Source: Streptomyces sp. NBC_01210 (GTDB lineage: Bacteria; Actinomycetota; Actinomycetes; Streptomycetales; Streptomycetaceae). From it: 64,000 nucleotides of DNA. Made by a program: the position numbers and the translations under genes. The notes beneath the pieces were generated by a model. The model had not been told where the DNA came from, did not search any database, and saw only the letters and a program-made list of their open reading frames with translations. This document shows, piece by piece, positions 42,710 through 52,006 of this stretch. The stretch covers positions 4,836,001 through 4,900,000 of the forward strand of contig NZ_CP108549.1 in the NCBI RefSeq assembly GCF_036010325.1, in the 5' to 3' direction. Each line of letters opens with the position of its first letter. Position 1 is the stretch's first letter.

Positions 42710-43161
42710 GCCCGCGTGGGGCCCGCGTTGCCTCCGGCGGGGGCGCGGGCCGCCGTCCGGTGCGGGCTCCCCCGCCCCCGGGCCCGACTCCTCGGGCCAG
42801 GCGCCGTGGGCCCGTGTTACTTCCGGCAGGGCGCGAGCTCCCGCGCCCCTCACGGTTCGCCGGTGGAAACCACCCACGGAGAGCAACCGACAACGCCCCC
42901 GGCCCACGTTGACCACATGACCGGGCAACTGAGGAAACCACCCACGGAGAGCAACCGACAACGCCCCCGGCCCACGTTGACCACATGACCGGGCAACTGA
43001 GGAAACCACCCACGGAGAGCAACCGACAACGCCCCCGGTCCACGCTGACCACATGACCGGGTGACCAACGCCACCGGTCCACGGCCACCACATGACCGGG
43101 TGACCCACCCGGGTGGGTCCCCCAGCAGGCCCGTCCCCATGCCCCGTGGTCACGTGGGAGC
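42710..43161. other. 450-bp gap between pirin and AI-2E genes, mostly repeats
   Basis: After a GC-rich stretch of short hairpins (42720-42860), it is occupied by the 68-bp tandem repeat described separately. No gene is convincing. Open frames on both strands are repeat translations ('MWSTWAGGVVGCSPWVVS'-like) and are not supported. Confidence 0.6.
42865..43102. repeat. 68-bp tandem repeat with degenerate tail
   Basis: The unit begins GGAAACCACCCACGGAG at 42865, 42933 and 43001, exactly 68 bp apart. Copies 1 and 2 are identical over 68 bp. Copy 3 matches for about 57 bp and then changes. Two shorter degenerate units ending in CACATGACCGGGTGACC follow to about 43102. The units share CACATGACCGGG. 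Confidence 0.92.
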
Positions 43162-44235
43162 GTGCAGACTCCGAAGCCGCTTCTGCCGGACGTCGCCCGG
43201 CGGGTCGCCGCGTGGTGTGTCGTCGTGCTGCTCGTCAGCGCCGTGGCCGGCGTCGGGATCTGGCTCTGCGCCACCCTCAAGGCCGCCGTCACGCCCGTGC
43301 TCCTCGCGCTGCTCGCGACCGCTCTTCTCGGGCCCCTGTACCGGCGGCTCATCAAGATGAGGGTGAATCGCTCGCTCGCCGCCGCGCTGACCTGTGCCGC
43401 CGTCGTCGCCGTCGTCGGCGGGGCCATGTACATCATCGTCACCGCCCTGATCGGGACCGGCGACCAGATCATCTCCGCACTGCGGCGGGCCGCCAAGGAT
43501 CTCACCAAGTACTTCGGGGCCGCCGGGACCTCGCTCGACGACGTCGCCGCCAACTCGAAGGAACTGCTGGGGAAGTTCGGCGGGACCGCCGCGTCCGAGG
43601 TGATCAGTGGGCTGAGTGTGGTGGGCGAACTGATCGCCACCGCCGTGCTGGCGCTGCTCTTCAGCTTTTTCTTTCTGCGGGACTCGGACAGGGCCGCGGG
43701 CGTTCTGCGGTCCCTCGTACCCGGTACGAGCGGGGACGTCGTCGAAGCTATGGCGCGGCGGGCCTTCGAGGCTGTCGAGGGGTTCATGCGCGGGACGACC
43801 TTCATCGCGCTCATCGACGCGATCTGCATCACCGTCGGGCTGCTGATCCTGCGCGTCCCCGGCGCCGTCGGGCTCGGCGCGCTGGTCTTCGTCGGGGCGT
43901 ACATCCCCTACCTCGGCGCCTTCATCTCCGGCGCCGTCGCCGTCCTTGTCGCACTCGCCGACCGCGGATTCGTGATCGCGCTCTGGGCACTGGGGGTGGT
44001 CCTGGCGGTGCAGGTGCTGGAGGGGCATGTGCTCCAGCCGGTGATCCAGAGCCGGATGGTGCGGATGCACCCGGTTGTTGTGATGGTGGCGATCACCGCC
44101 GGGGCGACCATCGCCGGGATTCTCGGGATGCTGCTCGCCGTACCGGTCACCGCCGCCGCGTTCGGCGTGATCGGCGAGCTGCGGAGGCGTTACGCGGCCG
44201 GGTCGGAGACCGGCTCCGGCACCGCCGACTCGTAG
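43162..44235 (+). CDS. AI-2E family transporter
   Basis: 357 residues, GTG start. There are about eight hydrophobic helices, including the long central 'VLALLFSFFFLRDSDRA' and 'LGALVFVGAYIPYLGAFISG' (family hallmark). The name AI-2E derives from TqsA; most members have unknown substrates and some act as Na+/H+ antiporters. The 3' end overlaps the decayed minus-strand regulator (44190-44235) by about 45 bp. Confidence 0.9.
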   Translation: MQTPKPLLPDVARRVAAWCVVVLLVSAVAGVGIWLCATLKAAVTPVLLALLATALLGPLYRRLIKMRVNRSLAAALTCAAVVAVVGGAMYIIVTALIGTGDQIISALRRAAKDLTKYFGAAGTSLDDVAANSKELLGKFGGTAASEVISGLSVVGELIATAVLALLFSFFFLRDSDRAAGVLRSLVPGTSGDVVEAMARRAFEAVEGFMRGTTFIALIDAICITVGLLILRVPGAVGLGALVFVGAYIPYLGAFISGAVAVLVALADRGFVIALWALGVVLAVQVLEGHVLQPVIQSRMVRMHPVVVMVAITAGATIAGILGMLLAVPVTAAAFGVIGELRRRYAAGSETGSGTADS

Positions 44236-44983
44236 AGCTCGAACCAGATCGACTTGCCCTCGCCCCGCGGATCCACACCCCACGCGTCCGCGAGCATCTC
44301 CATCAGGAGCAGGCCCCGGCCCGACGACGCCATCTCGCCCGGCCGCCGCCTGTGCATCAGGCGGCCGGATATTCGGTGTCCAGTGACATGTCCGTGAACG
44401 GATTGTCGCCCGCGTTGTGCCCGTGGTGCCCGATGATCGTGAGCCGGTCGCCCGCCACCCCGAAGACGGCAAGCCCGTCCGGCGAGAAGCCGGGCATGGA
44501 CAGGGACGCGGCGACCCGCAGCACCTCCGCGGTGGAGCGGGCCTCGGCCAGCGCCCGGCCCGCGTCCAGCAGGAACGCCTCGCGGGAGCGGCGCCAGTCA
44601 CCGGTGACGGGGGTGTGCGCCGCGGTGCCCGGCTGCGGCTCGGCGACCTCCTGGAGCATGCCGGTCAGTTCGTAGTCGCCTTCGCGAAGGACCGGTTTGG
44701 AGCGGCTTCGGACGATACGGAGCACATGTCCGGCCTCGTCGACGACCCGTAGTCTGGCCTCGGCGATGGTCCCTTCGGCGGCCGCGAGACCGACGATTCC
44801 GTTGATCTCGTTCCAGTCGACGGGGTGGAAACGGGAGCGCACGATGGACTCGGGGTACTCTCCGGCCTCGGCGGGCAGCTCCAGCAGCCGGGCGGCCTCG
44901 GCGTCGAGGGTGACCGTCCCGGATGCGTTCTCCCACCGCCACAGGCCGGTCGCGATCGCGGCCAGGACGTCCTCGGTGCGCAT
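44190..44983 (-). pseudogene. Internally deleted PAS/GAF-SpoIIE-type phosphatase regulator
   Basis: An ORF from ATG 44983 encodes 208 residues: a PAS-like domain (about 5-110) and the first part of a GAF domain, ending abruptly after 'LDTEYPAA' at TGA (44357-44359). Directly beyond, in another frame, 44360-44190 still encodes 'SSGRGLLLMEMLADAWGVD' followed by 'KSIWFELYES', the C-terminal end of an anti-sigma-type HATPase domain. From memory, intact Streptomyces homologues join these parts through a SpoIIE-type PP2C phosphatase. The middle appears deleted and the frame shifted. The remaining ORF could still be translated, but not as a functional phosphatase. Confidence 0.8.
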
Positions 44984-45121
44984 CGCCTCACTTTATTCCG
45001 ATCTTCACGACGACCAGCTGCCGGGGTCCTGGCATGTGTATGTCAATGAGGCGAACGGAGCCCGGGCGGTAACCTTGACGCGGCCCACCCCTCTCTAATC
45101 GCTAAGACTGGATGAACGACG

Positions 45122-46894
45122 ATGCATCGGTACAGGTCCCACACCTGCGGCGAGCTCCGCGCCTCTGACGTCTCCGCCGACGTCCGGCTGAGCGGCTGGC
45201 TGCACAATCGCCGAGACCTGGGCGGCATCCTCTTCATCGATCTGCGCGACCACTACGGCATCACGCAGCTTGTCGCCCGGCCCGGCACTCCCGCCTACGA
45301 GGCCCTCGACAAGATCAACAAGGAGTCGGTCGTCCGCGTCGACGGCAAGGTCGTCTCGCGCGGCGCCGAGAACATCAACCCCGAGCTGCCCACCGGCGAG
45401 GTCGAGGTCGAGGTCTCCTCGGTCGAACTGCTCGGTGCGGCGCAGCAGCTGCCGTTCCAGATCAACGCCGACGACGGGGTGGGCGAGGAGCGGCGTCTGG
45501 AGTACCGCTTCCTCGACCTGCGCCGCGAGCGCATGCACCGCAACATCATGCTGCGTACGGCCGTCATCTCCGCTATCCGGCACAAGATGACCGCCCTCGG
45601 CTTCAACGAGATGGCGACCCCGATCCTGACCGCGACCTCCCCCGAGGGCGCACGCGACTTCGTGGTGCCGTCCCGGCTGAACCCCGGCAAGTTCTACGCG
45701 CTGCCGCAGGCCCCGCAGCAGTTCAAGCAGCTGCTGATGATCTCCGGCTTCGACCGCTACTTCCAGATCGCGCCCTGCTTCCGCGACGAGGACGCCCGCG
45801 CCGACCGTTCGCCGGGCGAGTTCTACCAGCTCGACGTCGAGATGAGCTTCGTCGAGCAGGAGGACGTCTTCCAGCCGATCGAGAAGCTGATGACGGAGCT
45901 CTTCGAGGAGTTCGGCGGCGGCCGCCACGTCACCTCGCCGTTCCCGCGGATCCCGTTCCGCGAGGCGATGGTGAAGTACGGCAACGACAAGCCGGACCTG
46001 CGCGCCCAGCTGGAGCTCGTCGACATCTCGGACGTCTTCGAGGGTTCGGAGTTCAAGGCCTTCGCGGGCAAGCATGTGCGTGCGCTGCCGGTGCCGGACA
46101 CGGCCGGCCAGTCGCGGAAGTTCTTCGACGGCCTCGGCGACTTCGCGGTCGAGCACGGCGCGAAGGGCCTGGCCTGGGTGCGCGTCGGCGAGGACGGCTC
46201 GCTGACCGGCCCGATCGCGAAGTTCCTCACCGAGGAGAACATCAAGGTCCTCACCGAGCGTCTCTCGCTCGCGCCGGGCCACGCGATCTTCTTCGGCGCG
46301 GGTGAGTTCGACGAGGTCTCCAAGATCATGGGCGCGGTTCGCGTCGAGGCCGCCAAGCGCGCCGGCCACTTCGAGGAGGGCGTGTTCCGTTTCTGCTGGA
46401 TCGTCGACTTCCCGATGTACGAGAAGGACGAGGAGACCGGCAAGATCGACTTCTCGCACAACCCGTTCTCGATGCCGCAGGGCGGCCTCGAGGCCCTGGA
46501 GACCCAGGACCCGCTGGACATTCTGGGCTGGCAGTACGACATCGTCTGCAACGGCGTCGAGCTGTCCTCGGGCGCGATCCGTAACCACGAGCCCGAGATC
46601 ATGTTCAAGGCCTTCGAGATCGCCGGCTACTCCAAGGAGACCGTCGAGCACGAGTTCTCCGGCATGCTCCGCGCCTTCCAGTTCGGCGCCCCGCCGCACG
46701 GCGGCATCGCCCCGGGCGTCGACCGCATCGTCATGCTGCTGGCCGACGAGCCGAACATCCGCGAGACGATCGCCTTCCCGCTCAACGGCAACGCGCAGGA
46801 CCTGATGATGGGCGCGCCGACCGAGCTGGACGAGTCGCGTCTGCGCGAGCTGAACATCGCGCTGCGCAAGCCGGTCGCCAAGTCCGGCGAGTAG
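45122..46894 (+). CDS. aspS: Aspartyl-tRNA synthetase
   Basis: 590 residues. The N-terminal OB-fold anticodon domain (1-100) is followed by the class II core: motif 1 region, motif 2 '[19 protein letters not shown]', the bacterial GAD insertion (about 280-420) and motif 3 'GVDRIVML'. It charges tRNA-Asp; many actinobacterial enzymes are non-discriminating and also charge tRNA-Asn, which sequence alone does not settle. An RBS-like GATG..GATG spacing precedes the ATG at 45122. A strong terminator follows. Confidence 0.98.
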   Translation: MHRYRSHTCGELRASDVSADVRLSGWLHNRRDLGGILFIDLRDHYGITQLVARPGTPAYEALDKINKESVVRVDGKVVSRGAENINPELPTGEVEVEVSSVELLGAAQQLPFQINADDGVGEERRLEYRFLDLRRERMHRNIMLRTAVISAIRHKMTALGFNEMATPILTATSPEGARDFVVPSRLNPGKFYALPQAPQQFKQLLMISGFDRYFQIAPCFRDEDARADRSPGEFYQLDVEMSFVEQEDVFQPIEKLMTELFEEFGGGRHVTSPFPRIPFREAMVKYGNDKPDLRAQLELVDISDVFEGSEFKAFAGKHVRALPVPDTAGQSRKFFDGLGDFAVEHGAKGLAWVRVGEDGSLTGPIAKFLTEENIKVLTERLSLAPGHAIFFGAGEFDEVSKIMGAVRVEAAKRAGHFEEGVFRFCWIVDFPMYEKDEETGKIDFSHNPFSMPQGGLEALETQDPLDILGWQYDIVCNGVELSSGAIRNHEPEIMFKAFEIAGYSKETVEHEFSGMLRAFQFGAPPHGGIAPGVDRIVMLLADEPNIRETIAFPLNGNAQDLMMGAPTELDESRLRELNIALRKPVAKSGE

Positions 46895-46930
46895 TCGACG
46901 GAGCGAGCCGTACGCGTCGTACACGAGTAA

Positions 46931-46963
46931 AGGGGTCCGGGACCGACAGGTTCCGGGCCCCTC
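46931..46963 (+). terminator. Terminator of aspS
   Basis: AGGGGTCCGGGAC (46931-46943) pairs with GTTCCGGGCCCCT (46950-46962) with two G-T or mismatch positions, followed by CTCTCCTGTC. It lies 37 nt after the aspS stop. Confidence 0.8.
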
Positions 46964-47314
46964 TCCTGTCTCACAGCGACTCGCAGTCGCCTCCCAAGCC
47001 CCTGCCGGGTCCGGTCGCCGGCGTCCCGGCCCATGACGGAATCCCAGGGGCCCGCCGGGGAGACGGCACGAGCCGACACGCCCGACTGCAGGGCCATCCG
47101 CGGCACCAACGAGTGCTCCGCGCTGCTCGAACAGCGTCCCGGTCCTGGACTCCGCGGTCTTCGCCGGCCGCTGTGTCTCCGGCGACGCCTCCCGCGCTCT
47201 GAACGAAACACGACAGATGATCCTATATGTCCGTTTCAGTGCCGCCGGGGCCGAGGGCGCTCCCACCCCGCCTCCGAAGCAGCACATCCAGCTCTCGAAC
47301 TGAAAGGCCCGCAC
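46964..47314. other. 351-bp gap before the L,D-transpeptidase gene
   Basis: No gene is supported; an in-frame upstream extension of the transpeptidase reading frame (to 47033) is low-complexity and lacks an RBS. The AT-richer 47205-47230 (with CTATATG) could contain the transpeptidase promoter. Confidence 0.4.
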
Positions 47315-48085
47315 ATGTCCCTCCGCACAGGACCGTTCCCGGCGGTCGCGTTTGCCGTCGCCGGTCTGCTGCTCACCGGCTGCGCGGGCGATCCCGGCGA
47401 CACAGCGCCCGCGGCCGCGAAGAGATCCACGGGCGACGCCGCCAAGCTGGGCCCCAACGCGCGCTCCGGCGCCCAGGCGCAGCTCTCCCGGGCGCAGGTC
47501 ATCCCCGCCCTCGGACCGAAGATCCGCGGCAGGATCACCGCAGCGAACAAGCAGGCGGTCGTGGTGGTCGGCGACGACCCCGACTCCAACAAGTCCGTCG
47601 TCACGCTCTACGAGCGTGATCCTGTGCGGGGCTGGAAGCCCGTTTCAGAGCCGTGGCCGGCGCACAACGCGCTCCTCGGCTGGACCGACGACCATCACAC
47701 GGCCGACCACCGCTCGCCGATCGGGGTCTTCGGCCTCACGGACGCGGGCGGCATGCTGCCCAACCCGGGCACGAAGCTTCCGTACGACGAGGGGCCCGCC
47801 TTCGACGCGCCCGGCACCGGCTTCGAGGGGGAGCCGCTCGAGGGGTCCTTCGACTATGTCGTGGCCATCAACTACAACCGCGAGCCGGGGAACACCCCAC
47901 TGGACTGGACCCGGCCGCTGGGCTCGGAGAAGGGCGGCGGCATCTGGATCCACGTCGACCACGGCGGGCCCACGCAGGGCTGTGTCGCGCTGCCGAGGGC
48001 CCGGATGAAGGAGCTGCTGAAGTGGCTGGACCCGGCGAAGCGGCCGGTGGTGGTGATGGGTGACCTGACGGGACTGGGCCGCTGA
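47315..48085 (+). CDS. Lipoprotein L,D-transpeptidase (YkuD)
   Basis: 256 residues. It has a lipoprotein signal (LLLTGC, Cys23), a spacer, and a C-terminal YkuD domain. The catalytic Cys223 is in 'HGGPTQGCVAL', with a His about 7 residues upstream, matching the HGx...GCh pattern. It forms 3-3 cross-links in peptidoglycan or attaches proteins, outside the membrane. ATG 47315 is chosen because the signal peptide begins there (GAAAGG upstream). Confidence 0.88.
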   Translation: MSLRTGPFPAVAFAVAGLLLTGCAGDPGDTAPAAAKRSTGDAAKLGPNARSGAQAQLSRAQVIPALGPKIRGRITAANKQAVVVVGDDPDSNKSVVTLYERDPVRGWKPVSEPWPAHNALLGWTDDHHTADHRSPIGVFGLTDAGGMLPNPGTKLPYDEGPAFDAPGTGFEGEPLEGSFDYVVAINYNREPGNTPLDWTRPLGSEKGGGIWIHVDHGGPTQGCVALPRARMKELLKWLDPAKRPVVVMGDLTGLGR

Positions 48086-48179
48086 GGCGTGCGTGCACCG
48101 GGGGCTCCGCCGCCCCGGACCCCGGTTGCGGGCGGGGCTCAAGTGCGGCCGCCGGGCGGCCGGGGGCAGAAATGGGAAA

Positions 48180-48213
48180 GGGCGGGCCCGGGGATGATCT
48201 CCCGGGCCCGCCC
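48180..48213. terminator. Bidirectional terminator between L,D-transpeptidase and metG
   Basis: A perfect 13-bp stem (GGGCGGGCCCGGG with CCCGGGCCCGCCC) has an 8-nt loop. It serves both convergent genes and lies 9 nt beyond the metG stop at 48222. Confidence 0.9.
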
Positions 48214-48221
48214 CTCAAGCA

Positions 48222-49838
48222 CTACGCCTTCTTCGGCTCCTCCAGACGCGGGAACAGCACCGCGCCCTTCGTCACCGTCGCGCCCGCCGGCAGCTTGCCC
48301 CACTCGCCCGCGTGCTGGACCTGCTGGTCAGCGAGGGCGCCCAGCAGGGCCTCCGCGCCGAGCGAGTCCCACAGGCGCTGCGAGGTCTCCGGCATGACCG
48401 GGTTGAGCAGCACCGCGACCCCGCGCAGCGACTCGGCGGCCGTGTACAGGATCGTCGCGAGGCGGGCCTGACCCTCCTCGGACTCGTCCTTGGCGACCTT
48501 CCACGGCTCCTGCTCCGTGATGTAGCCGTTGACCTGCTTCACGAAGTCGAAGACAGCCAGGATGCCGCCCTGGAAGTCCAGCTCGTCGCCGACCTTCCGG
48601 TCGGCCTCGGCGACCGCCTTGGCCAGGCCCTCCTGGACCGCCTTCTCCGCCTCGCCGGCCGCCGTCGCCTCCGGCAGCACGCCGCCGAAGTACTTGCCGA
48701 CCATGGCCGCGACGCGCGAGGCGAGGTTGCCGTAGTCGTTGGCGAGCTCCGAGGTGTAGCGGGCGGTGAAGTCCTCCCAGGAGAACGAGCCGTCCTGGCC
48801 GAACGCGATCGCGCGCAGGAAGTACCAGCGGTACGCGTCCACGCCGAAGTGCGAGGTCAGATCCTGCGGCTTGATGCCCGTGAGGTTCGACTTCGACATC
48901 TTCTCGCCGCCGACCATCAGCCAGCCGTTCGCGGCGACGCGACCCGGCACCGGCAGGCCGTTCGCCATCAGCATCGCCGGCCAGATGATCGCGTGGAAGC
49001 GCAGGATGTCCTTGCCGACCAGGTGCACATCGGCGGGGAAGGTCGCTTCGAACTTCGCCGGGTTCTCGTTGTAGCCGACGGCCGTGGCGTAGTTCAGCAG
49101 CGCGTCGATCCACACGTAGATCACGTGCTTCTCGTCCCACGGCACCGGGACGCCCCAGTCGAACGTCGAGCGCGAGATGGAGAGGTCCTGCAGGCCCTGC
49201 TTGACGAAGTTCACGACCTCGTTGCGCGCGGACTCGGGCTGGATGAAGCCGGGGTTGGCCTCGTAGAACTCCAGCAGCTTCGGTCCGTACTCGCTGAGCT
49301 TGAAGAAGTAGTTCTCCTCCTTGAGGATCTCCACCGGCTTCTTGTGGATCGGGCAGAGCTTCTGCCCGGCGAAGTCGCCCTCGCCGTCGATCAGGTCACC
49401 GGGGAGCTTGTACTCCTCGCAGCCCACGCAGTACGGGCCTTCGTACCCGCCCTTGTAGATCTCGTCCTTGTCGTACAGATCCTGCACGAACTCCTGCACA
49501 CGGTCCGTGTGCCGCTTCTCCGTCGTACGGATGAAGTCGTCGTTCGCGATGTTCAGGTGTTCCCAGAGGGGCTTCCAGGCCTCCTCCACGAGCTTGTCGC
49601 ACCACTCCTGGGGCGTGACGTTGTTCGCCTCGGCAGTACGCATGATCTTCTGACCGTGCTCGTCCGTGCCGGTGAGGTACCACACCTTCTCGCCACGCTG
49701 ACGGTGCCAGCGTGTGAGCACGTCGCCTGCGACGGTCGTGTAGGCGTGGCCCAGGTGAGGAGCGTCGTTGACGTAGTAAATGGGGGTCGAGACGTAGTAC
49801 GCCTTCGCCCCCTGCTTCTCGGATCCAGTGGCCGCCAT
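48222..49838 (-). CDS. metG: Methionyl-tRNA synthetase
   Basis: 538 residues from ATG 49838 (start MAATGSEKQ). Signature HLGH (28-31, HIGH equivalent), 'CVGCEEYKLP' with later 'CPIH' (zinc-binding knuckle) and 'KMSKSNLTG' (KMSKS) are present. The C-terminal anticodon-binding helices end at 'LEEPKKA', with no tRNA-binding appendix. It charges initiator and elongator tRNA-Met. A longer reading from 49871 has no support. Confidence 0.98.
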   Translation of the reverse strand: MAATGSEKQGAKAYYVSTPIYYVNDAPHLGHAYTTVAGDVLTRWHRQRGEKVWYLTGTDEHGQKIMRTAEANNVTPQEWCDKLVEEAWKPLWEHLNIANDDFIRTTEKRHTDRVQEFVQDLYDKDEIYKGGYEGPYCVGCEEYKLPGDLIDGEGDFAGQKLCPIHKKPVEILKEENYFFKLSEYGPKLLEFYEANPGFIQPESARNEVVNFVKQGLQDLSISRSTFDWGVPVPWDEKHVIYVWIDALLNYATAVGYNENPAKFEATFPADVHLVGKDILRFHAIIWPAMLMANGLPVPGRVAANGWLMVGGEKMSKSNLTGIKPQDLTSHFGVDAYRWYFLRAIAFGQDGSFSWEDFTARYTSELANDYGNLASRVAAMVGKYFGGVLPEATAAGEAEKAVQEGLAKAVAEADRKVGDELDFQGGILAVFDFVKQVNGYITEQEPWKVAKDESEEGQARLATILYTAAESLRGVAVLLNPVMPETSQRLWDSLGAEALLGALADQQVQHAGEWGKLPAGATVTKGAVLFPRLEEPKKA

Positions 49839-50023
49839 GGTCGAAATCCTATCGGCCCGCGGAAGGTCCACTCACCTCGATAAGCGGGCCGGCCCGTGGG
49901 CGGAGACGTCTGCGAAACATCTCGTCCCGTAAAAAGGCGCATCCTGGGAGGAGAGGCGGGCGCAGCGGGTGCAGGGGGAAGTGCAAGGGGACGGGCAAGG
50001 GGACGGGCGGGGGGACGGCAATA

Positions 50024-50677
50024 ATGCGGGTACTGGTCGCCGAGGACGAGGAGGTCCTGGCCGAGCTGGTCGCCACCGGGCTGCGGCGGGCCGGATTCGC
50101 CGTCGACACCGTGTACAGCGGTGACGCCGCGCTCGCGTATCTCGGACTGCACGACTACGACGTCGTGGTCCTGGACCGCGATCTGCCGCGGGTGCACGGG
50201 GACGAGGTGGCGCGCGAACTGGTCGCCACCGCCTCCCGCACCCGGATCCTGATGCTGACCGCGTCCGCGTCCATGGAGGACCGCGTGGAGGGTCTGGACC
50301 TCGGCGCGGACGACTATCTGGGCAAGCCCTTCGAGTTCCCCGAACTTCTCTCGCGGGTGCGCGCGCTGCGGCGGCGCAGCGCGCGGCCGGTGCCGCCGCT
50401 GCTGGAGCGGCACGGGGTACGGGTGGACACCGTGCGCAGGACGGCCGAGCGGGACGGGCGGGATCTCGATCTGTCGCCGAAGGAGTTCTCCGTACTGCAG
50501 ATCCTGCTGGAGGCGGACGGGGCGACGGTCTCGGCGGAAGAGCTGTTGGAGCGCGCCTGGGACGCCCACACGGATCCGTTCACGGGCGCGGTCCGGGTCT
50601 GTATGAGCAAGCTGCGGGCCAAGCTCGGGGAGCCGGCCCTGATCCGTACGGTGCAGGGTGTGGGGTACGGGCTGTGA
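50024..50677 (+). CDS. OmpR-family response regulator
   Basis: 217 residues. The receiver domain has the acidic pair (E7, D8), phospho-acceptor D51 and K in 'GKPF'; it should be phosphorylated normally. The C-terminal winged helix has 'LSPKEFSVLQILLEADGATV' and 'VRVCMSKLRAKLG'. It overlaps the sensor kinase start by 4 nt (GTGA), forming a two-component operon. The sensed stimulus is unknown; the extracytoplasmic loop of the kinase is the only hint. Confidence 0.95.
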   Translation: MRVLVAEDEEVLAELVATGLRRAGFAVDTVYSGDAALAYLGLHDYDVVVLDRDLPRVHGDEVARELVATASRTRILMLTASASMEDRVEGLDLGADDYLGKPFEFPELLSRVRALRRRSARPVPPLLERHGVRVDTVRRTAERDGRDLDLSPKEFSVLQILLEADGATVSAEELLERAWDAHTDPFTGAVRVCMSKLRAKLGEPALIRTVQGVGYGL

Positions 50678-51864
50678 GCGACGCACGCGAGGCGGCCGGG
50701 GGCGTCGGCGCGGGGGGAGAACGGAACAGCGCGACGATCGGACCCGGCTCGACGATCCGTACGCGGATCGCGCTCGTCTACGGCGCTGTCTTCCTGGTCC
50801 TCGGCGGCTGTCTGCTGGGGATCGTGAATCTGCTCTCCCGCGCCGGTACGGAGAACGAGGTCGCGGCGATCAGGCAGCGCGCCGTTCCCGCGCTGCCGGT
50901 GACGGACGTGCGCGGGGCCACGGTCTACCAGCTGACCGACAGCGTCCGGGACGCGGCGGGGCAGCAGATGCTGATCTGGTCGGTGTTCGCGCTGCTGGGG
51001 ACGGCGCTGTGCGCGGTCGTGGTGGGGTGGTGGACGGCGGGGCGGGTGCTGCGGCCCGTGCACGCGATGACGGCGAAGGCGCGGCGGCTGTCGGAGCGGA
51101 CGCTGCACGAGCGGATCGGGGCGAGCGGTCCCGACGACGAGCTGAAGGAGCTCGGCGACACGCTGGACGCGCTGCTGGCGCGGCTGGAGAAGGCGTTCGA
51201 CAGCCAGCGGAGGTTCATCGCGAACGCCTCGCACGAGCTGCGGACGCCGCTGGCGACGCAGCGCACGGCGATCCAGGTGGGCCTCGACGAGTCCGCCTCG
51301 GCGGAGGAGCTGGCCCGTACGAAGACGGTGTTGCTCGACAACAACCGGCGCAGCGAGCGGCTCATCGAGGGGCTGCTCATGCTGGCGCGGAGCGAGCGGG
51401 GGCTGGCGGAGCGGGAGGACGTCGACCTGGGGGAGGTCGTGGCGGAGGAGGCGGCGCGGCACGAGGTGAAGGCGGCGGTGTCCTCGGGCGGAGCGGCGGG
51501 AGCGGCGGGAGCGGCCGGGGTCGTGCGGGGGAACCGGATGCTGCTGGGGCAGCTGGCGGGCAACCTGCTGGCCAACGCCGTCGCGTACAACGTGCCGGAC
51601 GGGACGGTCGATGTGTCCGTCGAGGACGGGGTGCTGACGGTGCGGAACACCGGTCCCGTCATCGCGAAGGCGGATGTTCCGGCGCTCTTCGAGCCCTTCC
51701 GGCGGGGCGAGGGCCGCGACCGGATGGGGCCGGGGGCGGGGCTGGGGCTGTCGATCGTACGGTCGATAGCGGAGGCCCACGGCGGCACGGTGACGGCCGA
51801 GCCGGGCCCTGAGGGCGGCCTGGCCGTCACCGTGACGCTGCCGACGACTCAAGGTGTGTTTTAG
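50674..51864 (+). CDS. Sensor histidine kinase
   Basis: 396 residues, GTG start. Two transmembrane helices (about 32-52 and 94-116) flank a short extracytoplasmic loop of about 40 residues ('RAGTENEVAAIRQRAVPALP'). HAMP domain about 117-170. H187 in 'ASHELRTPLA' is the phosphorylated His. The ATPase domain has 'NLLANAVAYN' (N box) and 'GPGAGLGLSIV' (G boxes). It pairs with the response regulator upstream. The loop is too small for a ligand-binding domain, so it may sense membrane or envelope stress. Confidence 0.94.
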   Translation: MSDAREAAGGVGAGGERNSATIGPGSTIRTRIALVYGAVFLVLGGCLLGIVNLLSRAGTENEVAAIRQRAVPALPVTDVRGATVYQLTDSVRDAAGQQMLIWSVFALLGTALCAVVVGWWTAGRVLRPVHAMTAKARRLSERTLHERIGASGPDDELKELGDTLDALLARLEKAFDSQRRFIANASHELRTPLATQRTAIQVGLDESASAEELARTKTVLLDNNRRSERLIEGLLMLARSERGLAEREDVDLGEVVAEEAARHEVKAAVSSGGAAGAAGAAGVVRGNRMLLGQLAGNLLANAVAYNVPDGTVDVSVEDGVLTVRNTGPVIAKADVPALFEPFRRGEGRDRMGPGAGLGLSIVRSIAEAHGGTVTAEPGPEGGLAVTVTLPTTQGVF

Positions 51865-51874
51865 AAGTCCCGCC
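51856..51874 (+). repeat. Dispersed 19-bp motif, copy 2
   Basis: GTGTTTTAGAAGTCCCGCC; differs from the copy at 35367 in one base. It overlaps the end of the sensor kinase gene. The 120 bp that follow look like a dispersed non-coding element. Confidence 0.6.
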
Positions 51875-51976
51875 TGCCCCGCGACCCCTGGCACGCACGC
51901 TCGCGATGTTGTCGGAGTCGCCCAAGTACTCCCGTACGAGGGTGATCCTCCGCCTTGCGATGGCACGCGCCAGACG

Positions 51977-51996
51977 CCGCAGGGCCCGCCCTGCGG
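51977..51996. terminator. Hairpin between sensor kinase and VWA genes
   Basis: CCGCAGGG-CCCG-CCCTGCGG, an 8-bp stem, lies 11 nt beyond the VWA stop at 52007 and downstream of the convergent kinase gene. Confidence 0.65.
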
Positions 51997-52006
51997 GCGA
52001 ACGGCG

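Noticed and set aside
42865..43102. CRISPR array
   Set aside because: The 68-bp units are contiguous with no variable spacers, and no cas genes are near. It is a simple tandem repeat.
47033..47314. N-terminal extension of the L,D-transpeptidase
   Set aside because: The extra residues are Arg/Pro-rich, lack an RBS and would bury the lipoprotein signal peptide that starts at 47315.
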